From NCBI GenBank assembly GCA_963727285.1, contig CAVSFF010000009.1, positions 682,001 to 746,000 of the forward strand: a DNA stretch of 64,000 bases, given 5' to 3'. The position numbers and the translations under genes were made by a program. The notes beneath the pieces were generated by a model. That model saw only the letters and a list, made by a program, of their open reading frames with translations, ran no database searches and had not been told where the DNA came from. Source of the stretch: CAITWD01 sp963727285 (GTDB lineage Bacteria; Actinomycetota; Thermoleophilia; Miltoncostaeales; Miltoncostaeaceae). Below, one piece after another: positions 55,315-64,000 of this stretch. Position 1 is the first letter of the stretch, and each line of letters begins with the position of its first letter.

Positions 55315-56814
55315 ATGATGGCCGGCAGTCGCATTGCCGCACTCGCCGGGAAGCATCGCCGGGCTCCGGAGGCGACCGGCGGCGAGGCCGCGACCGGACG
55401 GCTGTTTCGGACCGCCGGTGTGCTGATGCTCAACACGGGGCTGACCGCAGCGCTCGGGTTCGGCTTTTGGATTCTTGCGGCGCGGCTGTATTCGCCTCAG
55501 GAGGTCGGCATCAACAGCGCGATCATCGCGATCCTGGTGACGGTGTCGACCCTCGCGCAGGTGAACCTCGGGAGCGTGTTCGTCCGCTTTCTCCCGGAGA
55601 CCGCGCGCCCGGCGCGCCTGATCCTGGTCGGATACGCCGTCGCGGCCGGCTTGTCCATCGTCGCCGCAACGGCGGTGCTGCTGATTGCATCCCGGGTCGC
55701 CAAGCCGTTGTCCGTTCTGGAGTCGAACCACGTGCTGGGCGTGGTGTGGGTGACCTCGGTCGCACTCTGGTGCGTGTTCGCGCTGCAGGACGCCGCGCTC
55801 ACCGGCCTGCGCACCGCACGCTGGGTCCCCGTGGAAAACGCGCTGTTTGGCACCTTCAAGCTGGCGTTCCTGGTGCTCCTCGCAGCGCTCGGCACGCGCA
55901 ACGGCATGTTCTTGGCCTGGGTCCTGCCCATGGCGATCCTCGTCGTGCCCGTGAACGTGATCATCTTCCGTCATGCGGTGCCCGCGCACACGCCGGCACA
56001 TGACGAGGGCGTCGTCCGCCGGTTCGGGCGGCGGCGATTGATCCGCTATCTCGGGATGTCGAGCGTCGCCTGGTCGATCGACCAGGGCACCCTTGCCGCC
56101 CTCCCGATCCTGGTCGTCGGAATCCTCGGCGGTGCCCAGAACGCGTATTTCTTCATCGCGTTCACCATCGTGACGACGTACGAACTCCTCGCCGACAACG
56201 TCATCACGGCGCTGACGGTCGAAGGCGTCCACGAGATTGACCGATTGAAACACCTCACCCGCGCGGTGACGCGGCGGCTCATGACGCTGATGATCCCTGC
56301 GACAATCGTGCTGATCATCGCGGCCCCGCTCGTGCTCCGGTTCTTTGGTGAGACGTACGTCCAACACAGCACCTCGGTCCTGCGCCTGCTGGCACTCGCA
56401 AGCATCTTGCGCGGAGCAATCTGGCTGTTTATGACCGTCGCGCGGATTCAAGGAGACGGGTTCATTCTCCTGGCAGCAAGTGCAGCGGCATCGGTGTCCA
56501 CGATTGTCTTTGCGGTCGTCTTCGCCGGCTGGTGGGGCGTCAACGGCGTCGGGTTCGCGTGGCTGCTCTCAAACGCGCTGGTGGCGATCGTGGTGATTCC
56601 GATGCTCTGGCGATTCATGCGGCACCCGGACGGCAGCGACGGAGCCCTCGGGTCCAACGGCGAGCGGCCGGCGCCCCTTCCGGACGACACCGGGCTCGTG
56701 GTCTCCGGCGGCGGCTGGTACCGGCCGCACCGCGATGCCGCCGGCAACGACGACATCTTCGCGGCGGCCGCTGACGGCCATCGGGTCGGCTTTTGGCGCC
56801 GGTGGCGGCCGTGA
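55315..56814 (+). CDS. polysaccharide flippase (Wzx-like)
   Basis: A ~499-residue membrane protein with 12-14 helices, related to MATE/Wzx-type oligosaccharide flippases (LMLNTGLTAALGFGFWILAARLYSPQEVGINSA in the start region, VNLGSVFVRFLPE, and LLRLLALASILRGAIW late). It probably moves lipid-linked oligosaccharide or polymer across the membrane. The soluble C-terminal ~50 residues are charged. It is followed within 40 bp by a family-2 glycosyltransferase. Start ATG at 55315 (or 55318). Confidence 0.88.
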   Translation: MMAGSRIAALAGKHRRAPEATGGEAATGRLFRTAGVLMLNTGLTAALGFGFWILAARLYSPQEVGINSAIIAILVTVSTLAQVNLGSVFVRFLPETARPARLILVGYAVAAGLSIVAATAVLLIASRVAKPLSVLESNHVLGVVWVTSVALWCVFALQDAALTGLRTARWVPVENALFGTFKLAFLVLLAALGTRNGMFLAWVLPMAILVVPVNVIIFRHAVPAHTPAHDEGVVRRFGRRRLIRYLGMSSVAWSIDQGTLAALPILVVGILGGAQNAYFFIAFTIVTTYELLADNVITALTVEGVHEIDRLKHLTRAVTRRLMTLMIPATIVLIIAAPLVLRFFGETYVQHSTSVLRLLALASILRGAIWLFMTVARIQGDGFILLAASAAASVSTIVFAVVFAGWWGVNGVGFAWLLSNALVAIVVIPMLWRFMRHPDGSDGALGSNGERPAPLPDDTGLVVSGGGWYRPHRDAAGNDDIFAAAADGHRVGFWRRWRP

Positions 56815-56851
56815 GACGCCGCGCCGACATCCCACGCACGGTGCCACGGTC

Positions 56852-58168
56852 ATGAAGTCACGGACGCGGCCCGCACCCTTGCGCAACCCGTTCCGCCCCC
56901 GCTGGGTGACCGCCGTCGACCTTGAGGCGCTGCCGCGGCAGATGGCTGCGCCGCCGACCAACGGCGGGGCCGGGCGCCGGCCGCTCGACGCACGCGTACT
57001 GGTGCGCCTGCATAGCGCTCCACTCGGAATCGTCGAGTGTCCACTCGTCGACGGCAAGATCACGGGATCCGAGCTGAAGTCGGCGATCAGCCGAGACCTC
57101 CACCCTGCGTACGTAGACCACCTCTCGCGCTGCGACGGTATCGACGATTGCGACGACTGGGCGCCGCCGCACGGCATCTGGCCCACGGTGTCGGTGGTCG
57201 TCTGCACCCATGAGCGACCGGATGCCCTGGCGAAGTGCCTGAGATCGCTCCTGGCCGCGAACTACCCGGCAATCGATGTCATCGTCGTCGACAACGCACC
57301 GCGAACACCCGACAGCCGTCGGGTGGTCGACGCCTGCGGTGACGTGCGGGTCCGCTACATCTGCGAGCCGATCCCGGGGCTGTCGACGGCGCGGAATCGC
57401 GGGATCGGTGAGGCCACAGGTGAGATCGTCGCCTTCACCGATGACGACGTCGAGGTGGACCCGGGCTGGATTCGCGAACTCGTGCGCGGATTTGCCCGCG
57501 CCGACGACGTCGAGTTGGTCACCGGACTCATCCTCGCGGCCGAACTCACCACCCATGCCCAGGGCCTGTTCGAGCGCAAGGTCTCGTGGGGCGCCGGGTT
57601 CACCCCACGGGTGTACCGCTGGGATCGCCGGTCCTCGGACGCGGTCGTCAAGCCGTTCAACTGCGGCATGATCGGCACCGGCGCGAGCTTCGCCGTCCGC
57701 TGGGACACGCTCGCGCGGATCGGGACCTTCGACGAGGGCCTCGGTGCCGGGTCACCCGCGCGTGGCGGCGAGGACCTTGATTATTTCTATCGCGTGCTCA
57801 GGAGCGGATCCGCCATCGCGTTCGAGCCGTCGAGCCTGGTCTGGCACCACCATCGGCAGGACATGGCCACCCTGCGTGGCCAGATGCGGGGGTATGGGAG
57901 CGGTTTGACGGCCTTCGCGTCCAAGCAGCTGTTTACCCGCGGGCTGTGGATCGACGCCTGGCGCGACTTGCCGCGTGCCTTGGTGCGGCTGGTGATCAGC
58001 GAAACGGGTTCCGGCACCCGTCGCAAGCTGGATGACGTCGGACCCCTTCCGCGTGATCTCCGCATCACCGAACTGGTCGGGATGGCGGAGGGCCCATACC
58101 TGTATTGGCGGCGGCGGGTCACCCGTCGCCTGCGATCGCACAGGCGTGACAGGGCCGTACGATCGTGA
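56852..58168 (+). CDS. family-2 glycosyltransferase
   Basis: A 438-residue GT2 (GT-A fold) enzyme. It has a ~110-residue N-terminal extension, then TVSVVVCTHERPDALAKCLRSL, VIVVDNAP, VAFTDDDVEVDPGWI (DxD metal/nucleotide motif) and GGEDLDYFYRVLRSG with WHHHRQDM. It transfers a sugar from a nucleotide donor to an acceptor. In this setting the acceptor is probably the lipid-linked glycan exported by the upstream flippase. Start ATG at 56852. Confidence 0.9.
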   Translation: MKSRTRPAPLRNPFRPRWVTAVDLEALPRQMAAPPTNGGAGRRPLDARVLVRLHSAPLGIVECPLVDGKITGSELKSAISRDLHPAYVDHLSRCDGIDDCDDWAPPHGIWPTVSVVVCTHERPDALAKCLRSLLAANYPAIDVIVVDNAPRTPDSRRVVDACGDVRVRYICEPIPGLSTARNRGIGEATGEIVAFTDDDVEVDPGWIRELVRGFARADDVELVTGLILAAELTTHAQGLFERKVSWGAGFTPRVYRWDRRSSDAVVKPFNCGMIGTGASFAVRWDTLARIGTFDEGLGAGSPARGGEDLDYFYRVLRSGSAIAFEPSSLVWHHHRQDMATLRGQMRGYGSGLTAFASKQLFTRGLWIDAWRDLPRALVRLVISETGSGTRRKLDDVGPLPRDLRITELVGMAEGPYLYWRRRVTRRLRSHRRDRAVRS

Positions 58169-58294
58169 TGTTCCGCCGGGCAGGCAACGATGCCGCCGCG
58201 TGGGCGGGGTCGATCTCGAGGATCTCCCACGCGGGGCCCGGGCCGGCGGCGGCACGCGCTCCGATGAATGCGCCCGGGCGTCGGGTCGGAATCG

Positions 58295-60917
58295 ATGCGT
58301 GAGGATCCGGCGCCGACTGCGGACCCGCCCGGCGAACCCACGCCGGCCAGCGCGCCGCCGCCCGGCGACAGTTTGGTCGCGCGCTTTGACCGCGTAGCGT
58401 CCCGACAGCCCGACGTCGCCGCCATCATTGCCGGCACCGAGCACTACCGGTACCGGGATCTGCAGTCGTGGTCGGTCCGGATCGCCGCCGACATCGAGGA
58501 GCGGCTCGGGCCGGGCACCGGTCCCGTCGCGACGCTGATCGACCACGCTCCGGCCCTCGTGGCGACCATGCTCGGCATCGCGCGCTCGGGCCGGCCTTTC
58601 GTAATCCTCGACGCCACGCTCCCGGAACCGCGGCTGGACTTCATGCTGGCGGTCTCGGGCGCCCGGGCTGCGCTGGTCGACGACCTCGCGGCGGTCGATC
58701 GCACCTCGTCGCATGCGGAGATTCCCGTCGTCGCCATTCCGTCCCTGCCGGCGAATGCCCGGCCGGTACCGACCGCCCCCGCTGCGACCGCCTCGCTCCC
58801 GCATGCATTCTCTTTACCTCAGGCTCGACCGGACGGCCGAAGGGCATCGTGTGGCCCCACGCCACGCTGACGAAGGACGCGCGGGCCGGACATGAGATTC
58901 TGGGCATCTCCGCGGATGATCGCGTCGGCCTCGTGATGCCCATCGAGTTCGTCGCCGGGATGGTCGTCGCGAACTGGGCCCTGACGGCCGGCGCCGCACT
59001 CTGCGTATTCGATCCCCGGCGCCACCAGATCGCGGAGCTCGCCGCGTGGATCGCGCGCGAACGGGTCACCACACTCCACGCGACGCCGACGCTGCTCCGT
59101 GCACTGCTTCGCGCGATCGACGCCGATCGGCGCTTCCCGGATCTGCGGCTGGTCACGACATGCGGCGAGCCGATCACGGACGCCGACGTCCGGTCGGCAC
59201 GACGCCACCTCCCCGACCGCTGCGCGTTCGTGAATTGGACGGGCTCGTCGGAGGTCGGGGTGCTGGCAATGGCCGCGGCGGCGCCCGACGACGCGCTGGT
59301 TCCCGGTCCGCTTCCCGCCGGCGTGCCCGTGGACGAGATCGCGATCGAGATCACGCCCACCGACGTCACCCCCGACAGCGCCGCAGGCCCCACGGGACCG
59401 GCACCCCCGGCGAGCTGGTCATCGTCTCCGAGGCGATCGCCCTCGGGTACTGCGGCGACCAGGGCGATCGGCTGGATCGCATGACCGCTTCCGGGACGCG
59501 GCGACGCTTTCGGACCGGCGATCTTGCCGCCGTCGACAGCGCCGGGGAACTGCGCCTGCTCGGCCGGTGCGACGACGCGATGAAGATCAACGGCTACCTC
59601 GTCGAGCCGGCCGAGATCGAGGCGGCGCTGCTGGACCTGGACGGCGTGGCCGACGCGTACGTGGGGGCCGATCGCACGGCCGCCGATCCGCGCCTTGTGG
59701 CCTACGTGGTGTCGACGCCCGGGTATGTCAACTCCGGAAGCCTGCTGCGGCGCCACCTTCGCTCGCGTCTGCCGACGTACATGGTGCCGACGACGATCGT
59801 CGAGCTCGCCGAGCTGCCGCGGACGCCGCGCGGCAAGGTCGATCAGCACGCGCTCGCCACGGCGGGCGGGACCACGCTGCGCGCACCGGAGCGACACGCG
59901 ACGACCGACCTTGAGATCTACATCGCCGAGATCTGGCGCAATGTCTTGGGCGTCCACGACGTCGGGATCGACGACGATTTCTTCGAGCTCGGCGGGGACT
60001 CGCTCGCGGTCGAAGAGGTCCTGTCCGAACTGCAGAAGTTGGGTCCGGACCTCACCACGGCGGTGTTCATCGAGTCGCCGACGATCGCGGGGCTCGCGGC
60101 CGCGGCCGAAATCGGTTCCACGGCGCGCCTGAGCTCAGGGCTGGTGGAGATGCGCCATGCCGACAACGCTCCCACGATGGTGTGCTTCGCCGGGGCGGGA
60201 GGGATCGCCGTGGCGTTCGAGCCCTTGGTCCGCTGCCTGGATGTCGAACTGCGGATCCTCGCGGTCCAGATGCACGCACTCGAATATCGCGGACTTCCGG
60301 ACTTCTCGGTGCGCCGCGCTGCGCGGCGCTTCCTGGCGGCCTATCGGGACCTGGGAATCCGGGCCCCGGAGATCATCATCGGCCATTCGTACGGCGGTTC
60401 GGTCGCGATCGAGGTCGCGCGCGCGTTTGGACGCACCGGTACCGAGGTGCCCGTGCTCGCGCTGCTCGATACACCTCCGCCGCGCTACGAACACCCCGCC
60501 GGCCACGGATCGCATCGGCGCACGGTGCGACGGATCACGGCGAGCGCCGCCCGAATATGGGATTCGCTCCCCGGCGAGGATCCGATCAGCCGCATCACCG
60601 CGGTTCCCCGCATGGTGACTTCGGGACCGATCCGGTACCGGGGGATCAAGCACTACGGGGGGTTCTTCAATCGCGGCCTGGTCATGCAGCGGCTCCATGT
60701 GCCGGCGCCGTACGCCGGCGCGGTGGTGATCTACGCCAGCGACGACAGTTCTGCCGACATCGACTTCACCCGCTGGCGACGGACGCTGACAGGGGCCGTC
60801 GAGTTCCGCGACGTGCCGGGTGACCACCACACGATGCTGCGCGATCCGAACGTTCACGCGCTGACGGCGGACCTCGGGGCGCGGATCCGAACGACACTCG
60901 GGATGAGCGCGCCCTAG
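58295..60917 (+). CDS. NRPS-like A-T-TE enzyme, frameshifted twice
   Basis: A ~874-residue mono-module. The adenylation domain (~25-520) has the core motifs LFTSGSTGRPKGIV (A3), WTGSSEVGV (A5), FRTGDLAA (A7), GRCDDAMKINGYLVEPAEIEA (A8) and PRTPRGKVDQHAL (A10 Lys). A carrier domain (~545-610, FFELGGDSLAVEEVL with the phosphopantetheine Ser) follows. A thioesterase ends it (~625-870, IIIGHSYGGSVA, with VPGDHHTMLRDPN). No condensation domain is present. One-base losses at 58798-58800 and ~59399-59401 break the frame; both restore A-domain motifs. It probably activates and transfers or releases a single amino or hydroxy acid. Confidence 0.88.
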
Positions 60918-61012
60918 AACGATCCTCCAGACGCCTGCGCGCACCGGTCACGTGGCGGCAGCCGTCCGCCGACGGGCGTGCTGTGACCACGGCGACGTGC
61001 TAAGAACTGGGT

Positions 61013-61418
61013 ATGAAGACGACCGACGCAGAGGCCACGGGCGACGATCCGTCCCGGCTGATCGATGCCCGGATCGCCGAGTTGCGTGACTGGCGCGGAG
61101 AGACGCTCGCCCGTCTTCGCACGCTGATTACGCAGGCCGACCCCGAGATCGTCGAGGAGTGGAAGTGGCGCGGCCCGGCGTGGTCGCAGCACGGACTGAT
61201 CTGCACCGGCGAGACCTACAAGAAGATCGTGAAGCTGACCTTCGCCAAGGGCGCATCCGTCGAGGACCCCTCGGGTCTGTTCAATTCCAGCCTGGAGGGA
61301 AACGTCCGGCGCGCGATCGACGTCCACGAGGACGACGACGATTGACGAACAGGCGTTGACGGCACTTGTCCGTGCCGCCGTCGCACTGAACGTCTCGCAG
61401 CGCGGCACCTCCTCCTGA
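61013..61418 (+). CDS. DUF1801 family protein, frameshifted at end
   Basis: A DUF1801 (YdhG/YjbR-like) protein, with LRDWRGETLARLRTLITQADPEIVEEWKWRGPAW and YKKIVKLTFAKGASVEDPSGLFNSSL. The reading ends at 61343-61345 after HEDDDD, but the family tail (IDEQALTALVRAAVALN) follows in the next frame to a stop at 61416-61418. A one-base indel in the GAC repeat (61329-61341) explains this. Function of the family is unknown. Restored length ~134 residues. Confidence 0.82.
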
Positions 61419-61718
61419 TCCAGCGCGCGGCCCGGAGCACGGATGTGCGGACGGGCCGCCCACGACCGCGCCGCCGGACATTCGGGACGCGTGATCGCCG
61501 TCGACCGGAGGCACACCGGGGACCGGTGCGCGATCAGGTCTCGACGTCACGAAAGCTGCGGGTACAAGTGACGCCCACTCCCGGCGCCTCCGTCGGATTC
61601 TCCATGCGAACGGAGTGCGGATCGGCCGACCCGGAGCGCCGTCGATACCCACGGCGATCCGGGTCGGCGCCTGCCGCAACGGACGGCAGATGCGACACGC
61701 TGGCCAGACGGCCGCCGG
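61419..61718. other. no recognisable gene
   Basis: About 300 bp between the DUF1801 gene and the convergent second carbonic anhydrase. Only shadow frames; no hairpin with a T-tract was found. Confidence 0.4.
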
Positions 61719-62214
61719 TTAGCGTGCGGCACCCTCGCGCGTGGCGTCCGGGACCTCGATCAGCCGGCCCGAGCCGACGTCGTAGACGTACCCGTAGACC
61801 GGGAAGCGCCCCGGGACCAGCGGGTGGTTCCGGATCCGCCGAACGTCCTCAGCGACAGCCTGCTCCCGCGGCGGTCTCGAGGCTGTTCTCCAGCAGGCCG
61901 CGGATCGCGGTGTCGGTAAAGAACTCCATGCCGCAGTCACTGTGGTGGATGACAAACCACTCCTTGGTGCCCAAGAGCTTGTAGCAGATGACCAGGGACC
62001 GGATCGCATCGTCGCTGGCGCGGCCGCCGGCGTTGCGGATCACGTGGGCGTCGCCCTCGGCAAGGCCGGCGTACTTCGCCGGGTCCAGCCGGGTGTCCAT
62101 TCAGGTCAAGATGGCAAAGCCACGAGCGGGCGGCAGCGCGAGTTCGGACTTGCTCCCGAAGCTTGCCGCGTACTCCTCGTTCGCTGCGAGCACCTCGTTG
62201 AGAACCGTTGACAC
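61719..62214 (-). CDS. beta-carbonic anhydrase with in-frame UGA and a frameshift
   Basis: A mycobacterial Rv1284-like small beta-CA, ~165 residues when restored. The GTG at 62214 with AAGGAG 6 nt upstream starts VSTVLNEVLAANEEYAASFG. The reading is continuous up to GFAILT and is followed by TGA (62101-62103), then MDTRLDPAKYAGLAEGDAHVIRNAGG and VIHHSDCGMEFF. The TGA replaces the first zinc-ligand Cys of CxDxR. Further on, the frame shifts near 61865-61868 before REQAVAEDVRRIRNHP. A pseudogene, point error or UGA-encoded selenocysteine are all possible; see findings. The other zinc ligands (HHSDC) are present. Confidence 0.8.
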
Positions 62215-62246
62215 AATAATCTCCTTAAATAATATCGAGATTATTG
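62214..62246. promoter_or_regulatory. AT-rich inverted repeat over the ribosome site
   Basis: CAATAATCTC (62214-62223) and GAGATTATTG (62237-62246) form a perfect 10-bp inverted repeat with a 13-nt spacer. On the reverse strand it covers the GTG start and part of the AAGGAG site of the carbonic anhydrase gene. It is strikingly AT-rich for this GC-rich DNA. It could be a repressor operator or an RNA hairpin controlling translation. Confidence 0.6.
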
Positions 62247-62438
62247 AGTATAAGCCGCGAGGATGCGTCTGGCCAGGGGCCGCCGGGTGCGTCAGCGTCA
62301 TGCGACGCGGCCCGTATGGCGGGACGCGCCGATCGCAACCTTCTCGCCGGCGCGGGAGCGGCCGACCCGCATGCGGCCTGTCGACCGGCGTCGGTATGCT
62401 CGCGGCCCGGCGGAATCGGTCAGGCCGTCCGCGACCCC

Positions 62439-63212
62439 ATGACCGCCGCCCCACGCCCCGAAGCCGATCGGAGCGCACACCTGTCTGTCGCACACCCCGT
62501 CGCCGTTGCCATCGGGCTGTTCGTCGTCTATGTCGGCGTGGTCGTCGTGGTCTGGCGGCTCAACGGAGTCCGGTATGACGCGATCTTCGCGTCCCGCACG
62601 GCGATTGTCCGCGGCATCATCGTACCGATCGGCATCGGTGCCGGTCTCCTCGCGGCCGCCACGACGTGGCTGGGCTGGTGGCACGCGGTGCTGTTCGAGG
62701 GCTCACGCTCGGGACCCGCATGGGCGCTGGTCGTCCCCGTCATGTTCGGCGCCGCGGCTCTGACCGGTGCGCGGCAGATCGACTTCACATCACCCAAGGC
62801 GCGTGCCTTGCCGTTGCTCGCGATCGCGGTCGTGATCGTCGGTTTCGCCGAAGAAGTCGCAACACGCGGGCTGCTGATCGTCGGCCCGCGGGATGCCGGT
62901 TGGTCCGCGGTGGCCGTGTTCTTCCTGTCGACGGGACTGTTCGCGCTGCTGTACGGTGTCAACGCCCTCTTCGGGCAGTCGGCACGACTGACGCTCGTCC
63001 AGGTCGGCGTCTCGTTCCTGGCAGGGGCGGCGCTCTATGTGACGCGGATGACCACGGGAACGTTACTGGTGTGCATCGTCCTCCATGCGCTCTGGGACTT
63101 CACGACGGGAGGGACCCTGCTGACTGAGGGCAGGCAGAAGGCGTCGACCGCGATCCTCGGGTTTGGGAGCTACGCGATCGGGGTCGTCGCCCTCTGGTTC
63201 GTCATCCCCTGA
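62439..63212 (+). CDS. CPBP-family intramembrane protease-like protein
   Basis: A ~257-residue membrane protein of the CPBP/Rce1-like family, with about eight helices. The EExxxR motif is GFAEEVATRGLLI, and a late His/Asp element is LHALWDF. The usual middle motif FxLLHGxN reads LFALLYGVN, with Tyr in place of the metal-ligand His. The protein may thus be a non-catalytic member. Family members process peptides or have protease-independent roles. Start ATG at 62439. Confidence 0.85.
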   Translation: MTAAPRPEADRSAHLSVAHPVAVAIGLFVVYVGVVVVVWRLNGVRYDAIFASRTAIVRGIIVPIGIGAGLLAAATTWLGWWHAVLFEGSRSGPAWALVVPVMFGAAALTGARQIDFTSPKARALPLLAIAVVIVGFAEEVATRGLLIVGPRDAGWSAVAVFFLSTGLFALLYGVNALFGQSARLTLVQVGVSFLAGAALYVTRMTTGTLLVCIVLHALWDFTTGGTLLTEGRQKASTAILGFGSYAIGVVALWFVIP

Positions 63213-63260
63213 CCGCGCAGCGCCCAAGACACAAGCCGACGACTCCGCCGGTCGCTGCGG

Positions 63261-63569
63261 TCACTGACCCGGGTTGCGATAGCGGGGCCCGGTCGCGGTC
63301 GGGCCTGCCTGCCGCGCCGCCTCCTCAAGCTCGCCGGCAAGGTGGCGATCGCCGCGATTGATGTCGGCGTATTCGTTCCACGCACGCTCAAGCCCGTCGA
63401 GCGTGCCCTGGCTCGCGTGGTTCACCAGGAGATAGTTCCGGAGGCGATTGAAGCTCAAGCCGCGCTGGCGCGGCCACTCGGGATCGCCGGCCGCGTCGCG
63501 GGCAAGCCCGCCGACCGCATCGTCGCGCCCGCGCTGGCCGAGCAGATAGTCGGAAAATGCAATTGCCAC
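63261..63569 (-). CDS. YozE SAM-like-domain protein
   Basis: A 102-residue protein whose first ~70 residues match the YozE-like SAM fold (SDYLLGQRGRDDAVGGLARD, DPEWPRQRGLSFNRLRNYLL, LERAWNEYAD). The tail is Pro/Gly-rich. Function of the family is not established. Confidence 0.75.
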   Translation of the reverse strand: MAIAFSDYLLGQRGRDDAVGGLARDAAGDPEWPRQRGLSFNRLRNYLLVNHASQGTLDGLERAWNEYADINRGDRHLAGELEEAARQAGPTATGPRYRNPGQ

Positions 63570-63848
63570 AGGTACTCCTTGACCGGGACTTCGTTACGGG
63601 AAGTATGGCGCGCGCACGAATCTTTGCCCGACGGCACCACGCCCCCGACTCGACGGCTGGGCGGGCGGGTCCGCAGGACGGGTCGGGCGGTGGTCCGACG
63701 AACCCTTGCGTTGGACGTCGGTCGGGCATGCGCCCGGCTCGGACTCTCACCGAGCGTCAGACCTCCGTGGCGGCTCGTCGGGGCGGCTGCGGCCGTCATG
63801 ATCGCTGTCGGATGTCGTCAATGGCAGCGCCGGCCCCGGGCAGCGTCG

Positions 63849-64000
63849 TCAGACGACGAGAGTGCTCTCGAGGGCGTAGAGGGTGGCGGCCGTGCGATTC
63901 GTGACGCCGAGCTTCCGATAGATGTTCGACAAGTGGAATTTCACGGTTTGCTCGGTGATGCGCAGTTGATCCGCAATACCGACGTTCGGCAGGCCCTCCG
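63849..64000 (-). CDS. LuxR-type regulator, C-terminal part (partial)
   Basis: The reverse strand encodes ~50 residues of a LuxR-type helix-turn-helix: NVGIADQLRITEQTVKFHLS, then NIYRKLGVTNRTAATLYALE and a short tail ending at the TGA (63849-63851). The N-terminal receiver or sensor lies past the right edge of the window. It is probably a NarL-type response regulator. Confidence 0.85.
   Translation of the reverse strand, partial: EGLPNVGIADQLRITEQTVKFHLSNIYRKLGVTNRTAATLYALESTLVV

Noticed and set aside
59046..59400. Three separate genes for the A-T-TE enzyme pieces
   Set aside because: The pieces carry consecutive adenylation motifs A3 to A10 in order with one-base frame changes, so one gene is the better reading.
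62066..62082. A SECIS element after the UGA in the carbonic anhydrase gene
   Set aside because: A 6-bp hairpin at 18 nt from UGA is seen, but it is built from conserved codons of the DPAKYAG segment, and GC-rich DNA yields such stems by chance; not annotated as a feature.

Overview
The window is very GC-rich, with GTG and TTG starts, short intergenic gaps, C(UUCG)G-type terminator hairpins and strong AAGGAG ribosome sites. Gene content includes an F420/flavin LLM-family pair, GAP-family membrane proteins, MauE, a YozE-like protein, DUF2252, and a secreted protein family I associate with Thermoleophilia. This suggests an actinobacterium, probably near Solirubrobacterales. That placement is inference from gene families, since no rRNA is present.

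Layout. 1-8.1 kb: partial rpmG, small unknown genes, a protein with a C-terminal J-domain, a YyaL-like thioredoxin-fold protein, a bolA-grxD pair, a CHASE3/HAMP/PP2C phosphatase, pyrD, phhB and tRNA-Lys. 8.2-17.1 kb: an integrase scar next to the tRNA, a cupin/SnoaL pair divergent from a LuxR regulator, a Clp-N protein, a GGDEF protein, and a gene-poor decayed stretch. 17.1-28.9 kb: a secreted protein, a LacI-type regulator divergent from an acetoacetate-decarboxylase-like gene with two operators between them, a K+ channel, a radical-SAM maturase, DUF2252, an MFS pump and two GAP proteins. 29-42 kb: two exported surface-type proteins behind a switch-like leader, pyruvate kinase, LLM oxidoreductases, MauE, a PQQ-like propeller, beta-carbonic anhydrase, orphan pstS with a Pho-type box, and uppP. 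42-48 kb: a universal stress protein, a hydrolase and a lipid-modification block (desaturase, FAD oxidoreductase, DUF1365-CFA-synthase fusion). 48.1-48.4 kb: an unusual structured RNA/sORF with a 17-nt complement to the 16S rRNA tail, then tRNA-Glu. 48.5-54.8 kb: accessory region with an integrase remnant, exported proteins and a transporter fragment. 55.3-60.9 kb: flippase, family-2 glycosyltransferase and an A-T-TE NRPS-like enzyme, apparently a surface-glycan/acyl cluster. 61-64 kb: DUF1801, a second beta-carbonic anhydrase with UGA in place of a zinc-ligand Cys codon, a CPBP protein, a YozE-like protein and a partial LuxR gene.

A strong caution applies. At least ten conserved genes carry single-base frameshifts, many in short homopolymers, while both halves keep family-like sequence. 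I read most of these as assembly or sequencing indels, not natural pseudogenes, and I give restored spans for them. The DHFR-like gene, both integrase pieces and the ABC permease fragment look truly decayed or truncated.
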